Source of the DNA: Liquorilactobacillus uvarum DSM 19971
GTDB lineage: Bacteria > Bacillota > Bacilli > Lactobacillales > Lactobacillaceae
Direction of reading: 5' to 3'
NCBI RefSeq assembly: GCF_001434935.1
Contig: NZ_AZEG01000013.1
Coordinates: 1-64,000, forward strand
Length of the DNA: 64,000 nucleotides
The position numbers were made by a program, and so were the translations under genes. This document shows, piece after piece, positions 35,644-44,600 of the stretch. Position 1 is the stretch's first letter; each line of letters starts with the position of its first letter. The notes under the pieces were generated by a model. The model saw nothing but the letters and a program-made list of their open reading frames with translations. It was not told where the DNA came from and made no database searches.

Positions 35644-36391
35644 AAGAATTATTCCATGTTTAGATATTGATGATAACAGGGTAAAAAAAGGAGTAAATTT
35701 TGTCAATTTAGAAGATGTCGGTGATCCAGCCAAAATTGCTGCTGAATATGAACGGCAAGGAGCCGATGAATTAGTTTTTCTTGATATAACAGCAACCAAT
35801 CAAAAAAGATCAACTATGATAGATGTTGTTGAAAATGTTTCACGTCAAGTTTTTATGCCATTAACTGTTGGTGGTGGGATTAAGAACTTGGACGATATGC
35901 AAAAACTACTTAAGGCTGGGGCCGATAAAATTTCATTAAACTCGGCAGCTGTTGCTAATCCTAGTTTAATTCAAGCAGGAGCAAAAAAATTTGGTAACCA
36001 GTGTATTGTGGTTGCGATCGATGTGAAGAAGAATCAAAATAATGGACAAAAATTAGTTTACACACATGGTGGAAAACAAGCGACAAAGCTGAATGCAATT
36101 GAGTGGGCTAAGAAAGTAGTAGATTTGGGAGCAGGAGAGCTTTTAATTACAAGTATGGATAAGGATGGAACTAAATCTGGGTTTGACATTGAATTATACC
36201 AAGAAATAGGCGCAACTGTGGATGTTCCAATAATTGCATCCGGTGGAGCTGGCAATATTGAAGATTTTGTTCAAGTTTTCAAAGAGGCTCCTGTTGACGG
36301 GGCATTAGCGGCTTCAGTGTTCCATTTTGGAGAATTAACTATACCGCAGGTTAAGAGAAGATTGGAATTAGCAGGGGTGAATGTTAGATGA
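35633..36391 (+). CDS. hisF: imidazole glycerol phosphate synthase subunit HisF
   Basis: Cyclase subunit that makes imidazoleglycerol phosphate and AICAR, partner of HisH. The ATG at 35633 is chosen because it puts the catalytic acids at Asp11 (PCLDID) and Asp130 (VAIDVK), the standard positions, and has GAGGTGGAG upstream. The open frame reaches back to 35615. It is a 252-residue barrel with phosphate loops VGGGIK and ASGGAGN, overlapping hisA and hisI. Confidence 0.96.
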   Translation: MLAKRIIPCLDIDDNRVKKGVNFVNLEDVGDPAKIAAEYERQGADELVFLDITATNQKRSTMIDVVENVSRQVFMPLTVGGGIKNLDDMQKLLKAGADKISLNSAAVANPSLIQAGAKKFGNQCIVVAIDVKKNQNNGQKLVYTHGGKQATKLNAIEWAKKVVDLGAGELLITSMDKDGTKSGFDIELYQEIGATVDVPIIASGGAGNIEDFVQVFKEAPVDGALAASVFHFGELTIPQVKRRLELAGVNVR

Positions 36392-36699
36392 ACTATCCAA
36401 ATTTCGAAAAGGGACTCTTGACTACGGTTGTTATTGATTCAACTACACGCGATGTTTTAATGGTTGCTTGGATGAATGAAGAAAGTTATCGCAAGACGCT
36501 CGCAACTCAGCAAACTTGGTTTTGGTCGCGTTCGCGTCAGAAGCTTTGGCATAAAGGTGAGGAAAGTGGCAATACGCAAAAAGTTAAAAAAATGACTTTA
36601 GACTGCGATGCAGATACATTACTGGTTGAAGTAATTCCCAACGGACCCGCGTGCCATACAGGGAACATCAGTTGCTTTTTTAACAGTGTTGATTTATAA
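36388..36699 (+). CDS. hisI: phosphoribosyl-AMP cyclohydrolase HisI
   Basis: Zinc enzyme opening the adenine ring of phosphoribosyl-AMP. The 103-residue protein is the stand-alone cyclohydrolase; the zinc ligands are in DCDADT and [33 protein letters not shown] is the family's signature region. It overlaps hisF by 4 nt. hisE is a separate gene here, not fused as in many Gram-negatives. Confidence 0.95.
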   Translation: MNYPNFEKGLLTTVVIDSTTRDVLMVAWMNEESYRKTLATQQTWFWSRSRQKLWHKGEESGNTQKVKKMTLDCDADTLLVEVIPNGPACHTGNISCFFNSVDL

Positions 36700-36719
36700 A
36701 ACATAGGAGGAATTTTGAA

Positions 36720-37040
36720 ATGCAAGATTTAGAAGAATTATACAAATTAGTTTTAGAAAGAAAAAGTAACCCTAAAAAAGGATCATATACAGACTATCTA
36801 TTTACAAAAGGTCTGGACAAAATTTTAAAAAAGGTCGGTGAAGAGTCAACCGAGGTTGTGGTAGCGGCCAAGAATCCAGATCGAAATGAGTTAATTTATG
36901 AAACCTCGGATTTACTGTATCATTTAATGGTATTACTTGTGGAACAAGGAGTTTCGTATGATGAAATTAAAAAGGAGCTTGCTGGAAGAGAAGGTCTAAT
37001 GAGCAAGACGAAAGATCGCCCCGAAATTAAGGATTTATAA
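36720..37040 (+). CDS. hisE: phosphoribosyl-ATP pyrophosphatase HisE
   Basis: Removes pyrophosphate from phosphoribosyl-ATP, the second pathway step. All-helical MazG-type fold of 106 residues with the metal motif GEESTEVVVAAK and a second acidic helix ETSDLLYHLMVLL. AGGAGGAA precedes the ATG 20 nt after hisI. Confidence 0.95.
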   Translation: MQDLEELYKLVLERKSNPKKGSYTDYLFTKGLDKILKKVGEESTEVVVAAKNPDRNELIYETSDLLYHLMVLLVEQGVSYDEIKKELAGREGLMSKTKDRPEIKDL

Positions 37041-37060
37041 ATCGGAAAGAGGTTTTCTGT

Positions 37061-38137
37061 ATGAAAAAGCAAATTCAGGCAATTCAAAGTTATATTCCAG
37101 AGGAGCCGCTTAGTGAAGTTAAAAAAAGATATGGTATAAAAAAATTGGTTAGATTATCAGCTAACGAGAATCCTTATGGAACATCTAAGCGAGTGAAAGA
37201 AGCAATTTTGAAATGGAATTTTGGAGAAGAAAATCGTTATCCGGATGGTTATGCCCTGAAATTGAGGACAGAGGTGGCGAATAAATTAAAGGTTGATGCT
37301 AAAAAGTTGGTTTTTGGTGTTGGACTCGATGAGATAATCGCTATGTTTTCTCGAATTTTCCTTGAGTCAGGTGATGAAGTATTAGTGACTAATCCGACTT
37401 TCTCTGAATATGCGCTTCATGCTGAAATTGAGGATGCCAAAGTCATAAAAATTGATTGCAATGAGCGAAACGGAAAATATGATTTTGACAGTTTCCTGAA
37501 AAACATTACTTCAAGGACAAAAATAATTTGGATCTGTAATCCAAACAATCCTACTGGAACCTATGAAAAAGTTAGCGATATACGGCATTTTGTTGAAAAT
37601 GTTCCAAGTTCAGTTTTGGTTTTGATTGATGAGGCCTATATTGACTATGCCACCGATACGGACGAGACAAGTGCTCTAAAATTAGTTGAAAAATTTGAAA
37701 ATGTTGCAGTGTTAAGAACTTTTTCTAAGGTTTATGGGCTTGCAAATTATCGCATAGGTTATGCAGTGGTTTCTGAAAAGATTGTTAATTACATGGAAGC
37801 GGCTAGACTTCCATATAATTTAAGTTCAATTGCACAGGTAGCGGCCCTTGCAGGATTAAGGGATCAGCAATTTATTGATGATTCGATCGCGAAAAATAAG
37901 AAAGAAAGAGACAAGTGGGAAAGCTTTCTAGCAAATAATGAAATTGAATTCTATCGCAGCCAAGCAAATTTTGTCTTTTTTCGATATCCAAACGCAACGT
38001 CCTTGGCCGAAAAATTATTGGCAAATGGTTATCAAGTGCGACGTGGTCTGCGACCAGATTGGCTCAGAGTAACAATAGGCGAAGCAGAAGATAACCTGAA
38101 TATTCAAAAAGTTATGTTGTTAGAAAAAAATAAATGA
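37061..38137 (+). CDS. hisC: histidinol-phosphate aminotransferase
   Basis: PLP enzyme that transaminates imidazole acetol phosphate. The 358-residue type I aminotransferase fold shows SANENPYGTS, NPNNPTGT, DEAYIDY, and the PLP-binding Lys223 in TFSKVYGLANYRIGY. GAAAGAGG lies before the ATG. It ends the his operon. Only a weak hairpin (GATATT 38142-38147 with AATATC 38159-38164) follows, so some read-through is possible. Confidence 0.95.
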   Translation: MKKQIQAIQSYIPEEPLSEVKKRYGIKKLVRLSANENPYGTSKRVKEAILKWNFGEENRYPDGYALKLRTEVANKLKVDAKKLVFGVGLDEIIAMFSRIFLESGDEVLVTNPTFSEYALHAEIEDAKVIKIDCNERNGKYDFDSFLKNITSRTKIIWICNPNNPTGTYEKVSDIRHFVENVPSSVLVLIDEAYIDYATDTDETSALKLVEKFENVAVLRTFSKVYGLANYRIGYAVVSEKIVNYMEAARLPYNLSSIAQVAALAGLRDQQFIDDSIAKNKKERDKWESFLANNEIEFYRSQANFVFFRYPNATSLAEKLLANGYQVRRGLRPDWLRVTIGEAEDNLNIQKVMLLEKNK

Positions 38138-38174
38138 ATTGGATATTATTTTAATGCGAATATCTCAGTTTATT

Positions 38175-38183
38175 TGATACAAT
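38175..38183 (+). promoter_or_regulatory. promoter of the Gfo/Idh/MocA gene
   Basis: TG (38175-38176), one base, TACAAT (38178-38183) forms an extended -10. Initiation near 38190 excludes the ATG at 38188 as start codon and supports the one at 38227. Confidence 0.5.
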
Positions 38184-38226
38184 AGAGATGAGGTTCGAAG
38201 TTTCTATTCCAGATGAGGTGAGAGGT

Positions 38227-39198
38227 ATGGCAGGTAAGATTCGTTATGGTATTATAGGAGCGACATCGCAGGCAGCGAAGTTTGTTAGAGCACTGAATAT
38301 GAGTTCCAATAGTGTTGTTGTTGGGATTGCTGATGCTGATCAGGCGTTGAGTAAAAAATTTGCAGCTGAGATGGTTGTGCCAGAAGTTTATGAGAATTAT
38401 GTACAGCTATGCCAGTCAAATAAAATTGACATTGTGTATATACCGGTTAAAAACAAAGAGCGCTATGACTGTGCTAAAATGGCTCTGGACAATGGGAAAA
38501 ATGTTCTTTTGGAACGTCCGTTTACACGGCATAAAGTGGGAGCGAGCGAACTTTTCCAACTAGCTTCTAAAAAAAAGTTGTTCATAATGGAAGCTCAAAG
38601 TGCACTCTTCCTGCCAATTATGCGCAAAGTCAAGAAAATGCTTGAGGACAAAACTATTGGTGAAGTGAAATTTATTGATGTTAAAGAGAAACATGATATT
38701 GGTGATAAGCACGGTTGGTTCTCTGAACTTTCAGCTGGTGGCGGTGCATTCTTCAATGGCGGATCAAATTTGTTAAGCGTTATTGAATTTTTATTGAACG
38801 ATTCAATAAAAAAATGGTCCGGGTTTGAATACAATCAAGTTGGTGAGGCAGATACAAGATGTGCTCTGACTCTAAAGTGTGGTAATGTTTTAATCAACAG
38901 TTTGATTACGACTGACTTTGACATAGAAAGTAAGTTAGTAATTTATGGGACCAAAGGCAAAATTAAAATTCCTAACTACTGGGAGGGGTCTGCTGCGATT
39001 TTAGAGAATGAATTGGGCACAAAACGTTTTGTGCTCGAAAATCAGGAGAATGGGGTAGTGTATGAAATTGAGCATGTAGCGAGTTGCTTGAATTCAGGTG
39101 CTACTTCAAGCCCGGTTGCCACCCCAGAGTTGACTATGCAAACGATGAACATAATTCAAAGTTTATATCAAAAGTGGTATGGAGATCCTTTGAATTGA
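38227..39198 (+). CDS. Gfo/Idh/MocA family oxidoreductase
   Basis: NAD(P)-binding dehydrogenase of unknown sugar-type substrate, 323 residues from the ATG at 38227, which has GAGGTGAG just upstream. The N-terminal Rossmann domain reads YGIIGATSQAAKFVRA; the block GKNVLLERPFTRH corresponds to the family's EKP motif, but with Arg in place of the catalytic Lys, which is unusual. The C-terminal domain contains HGWFSELSAGGGAFFNGG. Because of the E-R-P change it may have altered or no dehydrogenase activity. Confidence 0.85.
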   Translation: MAGKIRYGIIGATSQAAKFVRALNMSSNSVVVGIADADQALSKKFAAEMVVPEVYENYVQLCQSNKIDIVYIPVKNKERYDCAKMALDNGKNVLLERPFTRHKVGASELFQLASKKKLFIMEAQSALFLPIMRKVKKMLEDKTIGEVKFIDVKEKHDIGDKHGWFSELSAGGGAFFNGGSNLLSVIEFLLNDSIKKWSGFEYNQVGEADTRCALTLKCGNVLINSLITTDFDIESKLVIYGTKGKIKIPNYWEGSAAILENELGTKRFVLENQENGVVYEIEHVASCLNSGATSSPVATPELTMQTMNIIQSLYQKWYGDPLN

Positions 39199-39243
39199 CA
39201 AGATAGATTTTTTTGATGCAATGAAATGATTATAATACTTCTT

Positions 39244-39293
39244 GCCGAATTAGAAAGCAAAGCGTCACAGCATGCTCCCTAATTTGGCTTTTT
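39244..39293 (+). terminator. terminator of the oxidoreductase gene
   Basis: GCCGAATTAG and CTAATTTGGC form the outer stem, with AGCA/TGCT inside, followed by five T. A TATAAT lies at 39231-39236 just upstream but has no matching -35. Confidence 0.75.
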
Positions 39294-39380
39294 ATATTCT
39301 ATGATAAATTAGTCGCATGGTTTTTTGTGCAAGTTAAAGTGTTGAATAAGTCTATTTTATGCTAAATATATTTTTTCGAC

Positions 39381-39413
39381 AAAAAAAGTGAATGAGAATA
39401 AATTCTCATTCAC
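39381..39413 (-). terminator. terminator of the aquaporin gene
   Basis: GTGAATGAGAAT (39388-39399) and ATTCTCATTCAC (39402-39413) are perfectly complementary; on the minus strand seven T follow (A run at 39381-39387). Confidence 0.9.
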
Positions 39414-39435
39414 AGGTAGAACAGTAGATGTTATT

Positions 39436-40170
39436 TTACAGAAAAACAGCTTTGAATAATGCTACAGCACAAATACCGGCTAAAAGTGGAGCAACAACAG
39501 GAACCCAGCTATAATCCCATTGTGAAGAACCTTTGTGTTTTAGCGGCAAAATTTGATGTAGTAACCGCGGTCCTAAATCTCGAGCTGGGTTTAAAGCAGG
39601 TCCTGTTGGTCCCCCAAAGGATGCAACAATGACCATCACAAGCAATCCAACTCCGATAAAACCTGATAATTGATTTCCTTTGGCAAAAGTCGGTGAATTA
39701 GTGATGCCAAGAGCACCAAAAACAAGTGTGAAAGTTCCAAAAAATTCGTTAATGAATCCATTGAGTTTGCCCTTGGTAGCATCTGTGGTAGAGAATGTTC
39801 CTAGGACACGGTTTGTATCAGCCGTTAAGTCGTAATGGGGCTTGAAGCAGGCAAAGACGACTAATTGTCCTACAATGGCTCCTAGTAACTGTACAACTAT
39901 GTATGGAATGACTTCTTTCCAAGGAAAGAGCCCAGAAACGGCTAAGCCGATTGTAAAAGCTGGGTTGATATGGTTTCCTGAGATGCTTCCAAACATTAAT
40001 GCTGGTATCATAACAGCAAAACCATATCCGACTGAAATAATAATCCAACCGCTGTTACTACCTTTGGTGCGTTCTAGATCAACAGTTGCGACTGAACCAT
40101 TACCTAGAATGATCATGATTGCTGTTCCGAAAAATTCAGCCGCTAACCGTGTTGTTAGTGAATAATCCAT
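39436..40170 (-). CDS. aquaporin family protein, glycerol-facilitator type
   Basis: Six-segment membrane channel of about 244 residues for water, glycerol or small neutral solutes. The two half-helix motifs NPA are present: NHINPAFTIG and ALNPARDLGPRL; the Asp after the second NPAR is typical of glycerol facilitators. I place the start at 40170, where AAGGAGGTTATC is the ribosome site; the frame extends upstream to 40209 without one. Divergent from cbpB. In lactobacilli such channels can also pass lactic acid; the substrate is not determined here. Confidence 0.93.
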   Translation of the reverse strand: MDYSLTTRLAAEFFGTAIMIILGNGSVATVDLERTKGSNSGWIIISVGYGFAVMIPALMFGSISGNHINPAFTIGLAVSGLFPWKEVIPYIVVQLLGAIVGQLVVFACFKPHYDLTADTNRVLGTFSTTDATKGKLNGFINEFFGTFTLVFGALGITNSPTFAKGNQLSGFIGVGLLVMVIVASFGGPTGPALNPARDLGPRLLHQILPLKHKGSSQWDYSWVPVVAPLLAGICAVALFKAVFL

Positions 40171-40317
40171 GATAACCTCCTTAAAAATAATACTTTCTAA
40201 TCTTATCATAAATTAATTCAAAGTAAATATTAGTAAACGCTTAATTTCAGATGTTATAGTTGGTTTTTGTTAAAAAATACCATAGAATATAATTAGTGAC
40301 CGAAGGAGGTTAATAAT

Positions 40318-40824
40318 GTGATAGCAAAACCGGTTGAGCATATGTTAAATGAACGACAAGATCATTTTCTGATTCCAGCAGAAATTGTTGCCAATGTTCA
40401 GGAGACTAATCACTTGGATCATGCATTTTTAGTTTTGACAAAGGTCCGTTATTCAAAAATCCCAGTTTTAGACAATGAGCAGCATTTCAAGGGATTATTG
40501 TCTTTGCCAATGATTACTGAAACAATGCTGGGCATGAATGGAATCGATGCGACCAAGTTGAGTCGAAAGACCGTTGGTGATGTCATGGAGAAGAACGCTC
40601 CAACCATTACCTTGCCTTATGATTTCGAGGAAATTTTACATATGCTGGTTAATCAACCATTTTTGATTGTGGTTAATCAGGATGGTGTTTTCACAGGAAT
40701 TGTAACCAGACGCGAGGTTATGAAAAGCTTTAATTATGTTGCACATGATCTTGACAAGGATTATAATGTTTCAGAAAAAGATAAAGACGAGACGATTAAT
40801 GGTGCTGACACACCTAAAAATTGA
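40318..40824 (+). CDS. cbpB: CBS-domain protein CbpB/DarB, probable c-di-AMP receptor
   Basis: A 168-residue cytosolic protein made of two CBS motifs (about residues 5-70 and 80-140). The pair, size and position before dapH match the YkuL/DarB (CbpB) group, which binds c-di-AMP and regulates pyruvate carboxylase or the Rel stringent enzyme in other Firmicutes. The start is a GTG at 40318 with AAGGAGGT at 40303-40310. A TATAAT lies at 40288-40293. The function is family knowledge; ligand binding is untested here. Confidence 0.85.
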   Translation: MIAKPVEHMLNERQDHFLIPAEIVANVQETNHLDHAFLVLTKVRYSKIPVLDNEQHFKGLLSLPMITETMLGMNGIDATKLSRKTVGDVMEKNAPTITLPYDFEEILHMLVNQPFLIVVNQDGVFTGIVTRREVMKSFNYVAHDLDKDYNVSEKDKDETINGADTPKN

Positions 40825-40848
40825 TTGATATTATTAGGAGGAATTTTT

Positions 40849-41556
40849 GTGGCAAAATTGGATGCAAATGATATTATACGTACTATTGCTGAATCACAAA
40901 AAGAAACACCTGTTAAGGTTTATATTAAGGGACAGGTGGACAAATTAACAATACCAAGTAGTGTTGATGCATACTTAGAAAAGAATTCTGGTGTTTTGTT
41001 CGGTGATTGGAAATTAATTCAGCCATTATTGGAGGATAGCCAAAAAATTACTGGTTACCATATTGAAAATGACGGACGGAATACAGGTGTCCCATTGCTG
41101 GATAAGAAAAAGTTCAATGCACGTATCGAACCAGGATCTATTATTCGTGATCAAGTTGAAATTGGCGATAACGCTGTTATTATGATGGGAGCAGTTATCA
41201 ATATTGGCGCTGAAATAGGTGCTAATTCAATGATTGATATGGGTGCCGTTTTAGGTGGTCGTGCTATAGTTGGTGAACATTGCCATATTGGTGCTGGTAC
41301 TGTTTTAGCGGGTGTTGTTGAGCCGCCATCTGCACAGCCTGTTGTGATTGAAGATGGTGTTTTAATAGGTGCCAATGCAGTTGTTCTAGAGGGAGTTCGT
41401 ATCGGAAAAGGTGCTGTTGTTGGTGCTGGATCGGTTGTTACCAAAGATGTTGCTCCGAATACGGTCGTTGTGGGAACACCAGCTAAAAAGATTAAGAACG
41501 TTTCAGATGTTGCAGCTGGGAAAACTGAGATCGTCGATGAGCTTCGTAAGATATAA
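40849..41556 (+). CDS. dapH: tetrahydrodipicolinate N-acetyltransferase
   Basis: Acetylates tetrahydrodipicolinate in the acetyl branch of the diaminopimelate/lysine pathway. About 235 residues: an N-terminal DapH domain, then a left-handed beta-helix of hexapeptide repeats (for example [20 protein letters not shown]) and a C-terminal acetyl-CoA site region. The GTG at 40849 is preferred, with AGGAGG at 40836-40841; an upstream in-frame ATG is less likely. It starts 24 nt after cbpB. Confidence 0.93.
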   Translation: MAKLDANDIIRTIAESQKETPVKVYIKGQVDKLTIPSSVDAYLEKNSGVLFGDWKLIQPLLEDSQKITGYHIENDGRNTGVPLLDKKKFNARIEPGSIIRDQVEIGDNAVIMMGAVINIGAEIGANSMIDMGAVLGGRAIVGEHCHIGAGTVLAGVVEPPSAQPVVIEDGVLIGANAVVLEGVRIGKGAVVGAGSVVTKDVAPNTVVVGTPAKKIKNVSDVAAGKTEIVDELRKI

Positions 41557-41574
41557 GCAATAAATTTTTTGTGT

Positions 41575-41613
41575 AAATACTCGAAAATAATTATATTTTC
41601 GAGTATTTTTTTT
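41575..41613 (+). terminator. hairpin between dapH and dapL
   Basis: ATACTCGAAAAT and ATTTTCGAGTAT-type arms followed by nine T. It looks like a full terminator, so dapL may rely on read-through or its own weak promoter. Confidence 0.85.
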
Positions 41614-41668
41614 TGAGTATGTGGTTTAATATAAGGAATGAAAATAATTTAGAATGGGAATTGATGAT

Positions 41669-42823
41669 ATGATACTTAACGAGAAAAAATTAATTGAGAT
41701 CAGAAGAGAATTGCATAAAATTCCAGAAATAGGTATGGAGGAATTTAAAACACAAGCCAAACTGCTTAAAATTATAAAAAATTTTCCGCAGAATTTTTTA
41801 GAGATAAAGACTTGGAAAACTGCTATTTTAGTAAAAATTTCAGGAAAGAATCCAGGGTATACAATTGGGTATCGGACAGATATTGATGGTTTGCCAGTAG
41901 ATGAGCAAACAAGACTGCCTTTTTCCTCTGAAAATCCTGGGAGAATGCATGCTTGCGGACATGATATTCATATGACAGTTGCACTCGGCATTTTAAGCTT
42001 TTTTGCTGATAATCAGCCAATGGTGGATATGACATTTATTTTTCAGCCGGCCGAAGAGAATGCAAGTGGTGGAAAGCAATTATATGAGAGTGGGGCTTTA
42101 GATAATTGGATGCCAGATGAAATATATGCTTTTCATGATAACCCACAACTTCCAATGGGAGCAATTGGGTGTCGTCAGGGAACATTATTTGCGGGGACTT
42201 GTGAAATACATGCACACTTTATTGGTGAAAGTGGACATGCTGCTTTTCCACAGTATGCTAATGATATGGTCGTTGCTGGAGCGCAGTTTGTTAATCAGGT
42301 TCAAACAATTGTTAGCCGTAATGTTGATCCGATTCAGGCAGGCGTAGTTACATTGGGTCACTTTGAAGCAGGAAAAACAGGAAATGTTATTGCAGGAAGT
42401 GCACAAATTGACGGTACGATTCGAGCATTGACACAAGATATGAACGTTATGATACAAAAGCGCGTTCGGAAAATTGCGGAAGGTGTTGCAGCGACTTATG
42501 AATGTCAACTTGAACTTGATTTACATCAAGGGGGTTATTATCCTGTTGAAAATAATTTGCAAACAACACTTGCTTTTATCAATTATATGAAAATGGCGGA
42601 AAATGTCGATTTTATTGAAACTAAACCTGCAATGACAGGAGAAGATTTTGGCTTTCTGCTGTCTAAAATTCCAGGAACAATGTTTTGGCTGGGAGTTGAA
42701 AGTAAATATTCGCTTCATTCCGAATTCTTTGCTCCAAAAGAAGGTGCAATTATCAAGGGGGTTGAGGCAATGACTGGTTTTTTGCAGGCCAGACAAAATG
42801 AAGTGGTACAAAAAAATAATTAG
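41669..42823 (+). CDS. dapL: N-acetyldiaminopimelate deacetylase
   Basis: M20 family metallo-amidohydrolase that deacetylates N-acetyl-LL-diaminopimelate. About 384 residues from the ATG at 41669; an earlier in-frame ATG at 41654 has no ribosome site. Motifs include RRELHKIPEIGMEEF, the metal site MHACGHDIHM, and PAEENASGGKQLYESG. Its position after dapH matches the standard ykuQ-ykuR order. It is isolated from dapH by a terminator-like hairpin. Confidence 0.93.
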   Translation: MILNEKKLIEIRRELHKIPEIGMEEFKTQAKLLKIIKNFPQNFLEIKTWKTAILVKISGKNPGYTIGYRTDIDGLPVDEQTRLPFSSENPGRMHACGHDIHMTVALGILSFFADNQPMVDMTFIFQPAEENASGGKQLYESGALDNWMPDEIYAFHDNPQLPMGAIGCRQGTLFAGTCEIHAHFIGESGHAAFPQYANDMVVAGAQFVNQVQTIVSRNVDPIQAGVVTLGHFEAGKTGNVIAGSAQIDGTIRALTQDMNVMIQKRVRKIAEGVAATYECQLELDLHQGGYYPVENNLQTTLAFINYMKMAENVDFIETKPAMTGEDFGFLLSKIPGTMFWLGVESKYSLHSEFFAPKEGAIIKGVEAMTGFLQARQNEVVQKNN

Positions 42824-42855
42824 GACCAGGCAGGAAAATAGTAGTCCGATAATTT

Positions 42856-42871
42856 TGGGGTATGCACCCCA
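42856..42871. other. short hairpin after dapL
   Basis: TGGGGT (42856-42861), ATGC, ACCCCA (42866-42871) form a perfect 6-bp stem. No T run follows. Nothing else is recognisable in 42824-43020. Confidence 0.4.
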
Positions 42872-43020
42872 GCTTCAATCTTGACTTGGTTATAAGTAAC
42901 TGGTATCCAGATAATTTAGGATGCATTAAGACGAGGAAGTCAATTAAACTGACGGTTTCTCTATGGAAAATTATTTGAAAAGAACAGTGTAGATATTATC
43001 CTCTAAATGCAGCATCAAAA

Positions 43021-43071
43021 AAGACTGAGATAAATTTTGAATGTTATTTTCAAAGTTTATCCCAGCTTTTT
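43021..43071. terminator. bidirectional terminator between dapL and mscS
   Basis: CTGAGATAAA and TTTATCCCAG arms with an inner TTTGAA/TTTCAA stem; A run on the left and T run on the right serve both convergent genes. Confidence 0.85.
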
Positions 43072-43094
43072 GTGTTTTCCAATCTATTTGCTGT

Positions 43095-44006
43095 TTAAGT
43101 AGTTGTAAGGTTGATTGGCGAGCTGTTAATTTTGAAGCCGGCTTTTGTAAGTTCCTCTAGATAAGCAGCTAGGAAAGTCCGTTGAATCTCATATTGAGCA
43201 CCATTTTTAGTATAGATGATAACTCGTAGTGAAAGTACACCGCTACCATTATCTACAGTACCGAGCAGTGTTGGCTTTTTAGTTATATCGGGAAAATGTG
43301 GCGTTAAACGTTCATTGACTTTTTTAATAATAAGTGACATTGCCTTGATGTCTTCTGTTGGATCAAAATAGATGTCAATCAATGCACGCATGTCGTTACG
43401 TGAAAGATTACTGACAATCGTAATATTACGGTTAGGCACATAATGTAATGTACCATCGTAGCCAATGATTTGTGTTGTTCGCAGGCCGATTGCATGAATT
43501 GTCCCTTCTATCTGACCAATTTTAACATTGTCTCCAACATCAAATTGTTGTTCCAGAAGGATGAAAAAGCCGGTAACAACGTCAGTTACGAATCCCTGTG
43601 CACCTAAGCCTAGAGCAACACTCATAATTCCTGCACCTGCTATTAACGTTCCAACTGGAATTCCTAAAACCGACAAGATTGCGTAGAAGTAAAAAAACAA
43701 TACGGAATAATGAAAAATGTTCAAAGATAATGTATAAATTGTATTGATACGATTAACCGTTAAATGTTCATTTTTACGGGTAGTCTTGAAACTCCGATAA
43801 ATAATTCGTTTTCCAATCCAATTAACCAAAATAAAAAAAAGTGAAAGCAGAACTAATGATAAAAGTAATGTTACGGCTTTGCTGATAATCTGATTCCAAT
43901 TAATACTTGAAAAATAAGTGGCTAAAAAATTTGTCTGACGGCTGACTTGATGTGAAACATCTGAAGTCAATGATGAATTGTTTGCGTTTAGAAAAAAATA
44001 TTGCAT
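43095..44006 (-). CDS. mscS: small-conductance mechanosensitive channel MscS family
   Basis: Osmotic safety valve, 303 residues. An N-terminal amphipathic stretch and three membrane segments end in the pore helix GTLIAGAGIMSVALGLGAQGFVTDVVTGF, followed by a beta domain with VGDNVKIGQIEGTIHAIGLRTT and a C-terminal alpha/beta domain. AAAGGAGAGC precedes the ATG at 44006. It stands alone on the minus strand. In related species such osmotic genes respond to c-di-AMP indirectly; nothing here shows that. Confidence 0.94.
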   Translation of the reverse strand: MQYFFLNANNSSLTSDVSHQVSRQTNFLATYFSSINWNQIISKAVTLLLSLVLLSLFFILVNWIGKRIIYRSFKTTRKNEHLTVNRINTIYTLSLNIFHYSVLFFYFYAILSVLGIPVGTLIAGAGIMSVALGLGAQGFVTDVVTGFFILLEQQFDVGDNVKIGQIEGTIHAIGLRTTQIIGYDGTLHYVPNRNITIVSNLSRNDMRALIDIYFDPTEDIKAMSLIIKKVNERLTPHFPDITKKPTLLGTVDNGSGVLSLRVIIYTKNGAQYEIQRTFLAAYLEELTKAGFKINSSPINLTTT

Positions 44007-44105
44007 TTGACAGCTCTCCTTTAACTATATCTATAATATCAAAAAAAAGGACTTAAGACAGAAATGATTTGAAATTAGTGTGTCAGCAGCTAATTTGTCT
44101 TTTAA

Positions 44106-44134
44106 TTGAAGTTTTAAGGTGTCAATGCTATTCT
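44106..44134 (+). promoter_or_regulatory. promoter of the DUF948-YtxH pair
   Basis: TTGAAG (44106-44111), 17 bp, TATTCT (44129-44134), with TG at 44126-44127 extending the -10. Confidence 0.65.
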
Positions 44135-44167
44135 AAGAGTAAGTAGTCAAAAAGAGGAGGCGTTTAT

Positions 44168-44575
44168 ATGACACTATCTTTGGGACAACTAGCGGGTTTG
44201 ATAGCTGCATTAGCATTCTTGTTACTTGTCATTTTTATGTGTATTGTTTTGGTCAAAGTTGCGAAAACAATGGGAGAGGTAAATCAGAGCGTTAAGACAT
44301 TACGGAATGATGCTGATGCAATTTCGAAAGAAGTTGAAGCTATCCTTGCTAAATCGAATGTATTATTAGATGATGTCAACGGAAAGTCGAAAAAAATAGA
44401 TCCGCTTTTCCAAACGGTAGCGGATCTCAGCGAGAGTGTCTCCGATCTGAATAGTGCAAGTCGAAATTTAGTGGGGAACTTTTCATCTTCATCGAAAAAT
44501 GTTGGCAAAGCAACACTCGCTGTTGGATTTCTGAAACGTATTTATAACATGAGACACAAAAAAGGCAAAAAATAA
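44168..44575 (+). CDS. DUF948 domain-containing protein
   Basis: A 135-residue protein: one N-terminal membrane segment (about 8-31), then a long helical region resembling a coiled coil (VKTLRNDADAISKEVEAILA) and a basic end. This is the DUF948 pattern, found in stress-related envelope proteins of Firmicutes. AGAGGAGG precedes the ATG. It is paired with a YtxH protein 25 nt downstream, as usual. Precise function unknown. Confidence 0.85.
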   Translation: MTLSLGQLAGLIAALAFLLLVIFMCIVLVKVAKTMGEVNQSVKTLRNDADAISKEVEAILAKSNVLLDDVNGKSKKIDPLFQTVADLSESVSDLNSASRNLVGNFSSSSKNVGKATLAVGFLKRIYNMRHKKGKK

Positions 44576-44600
44576 AAAATGAATTTAAGGGGATGGTCTG

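Noticed and set aside
39195-39295. TTGACA and TATAAT followed by a hairpin, as a second small RNA
   Set aside because: The two boxes are 30 bp apart and no other -35 fits; the hairpin is explained as the terminator of the oxidoreductase gene.
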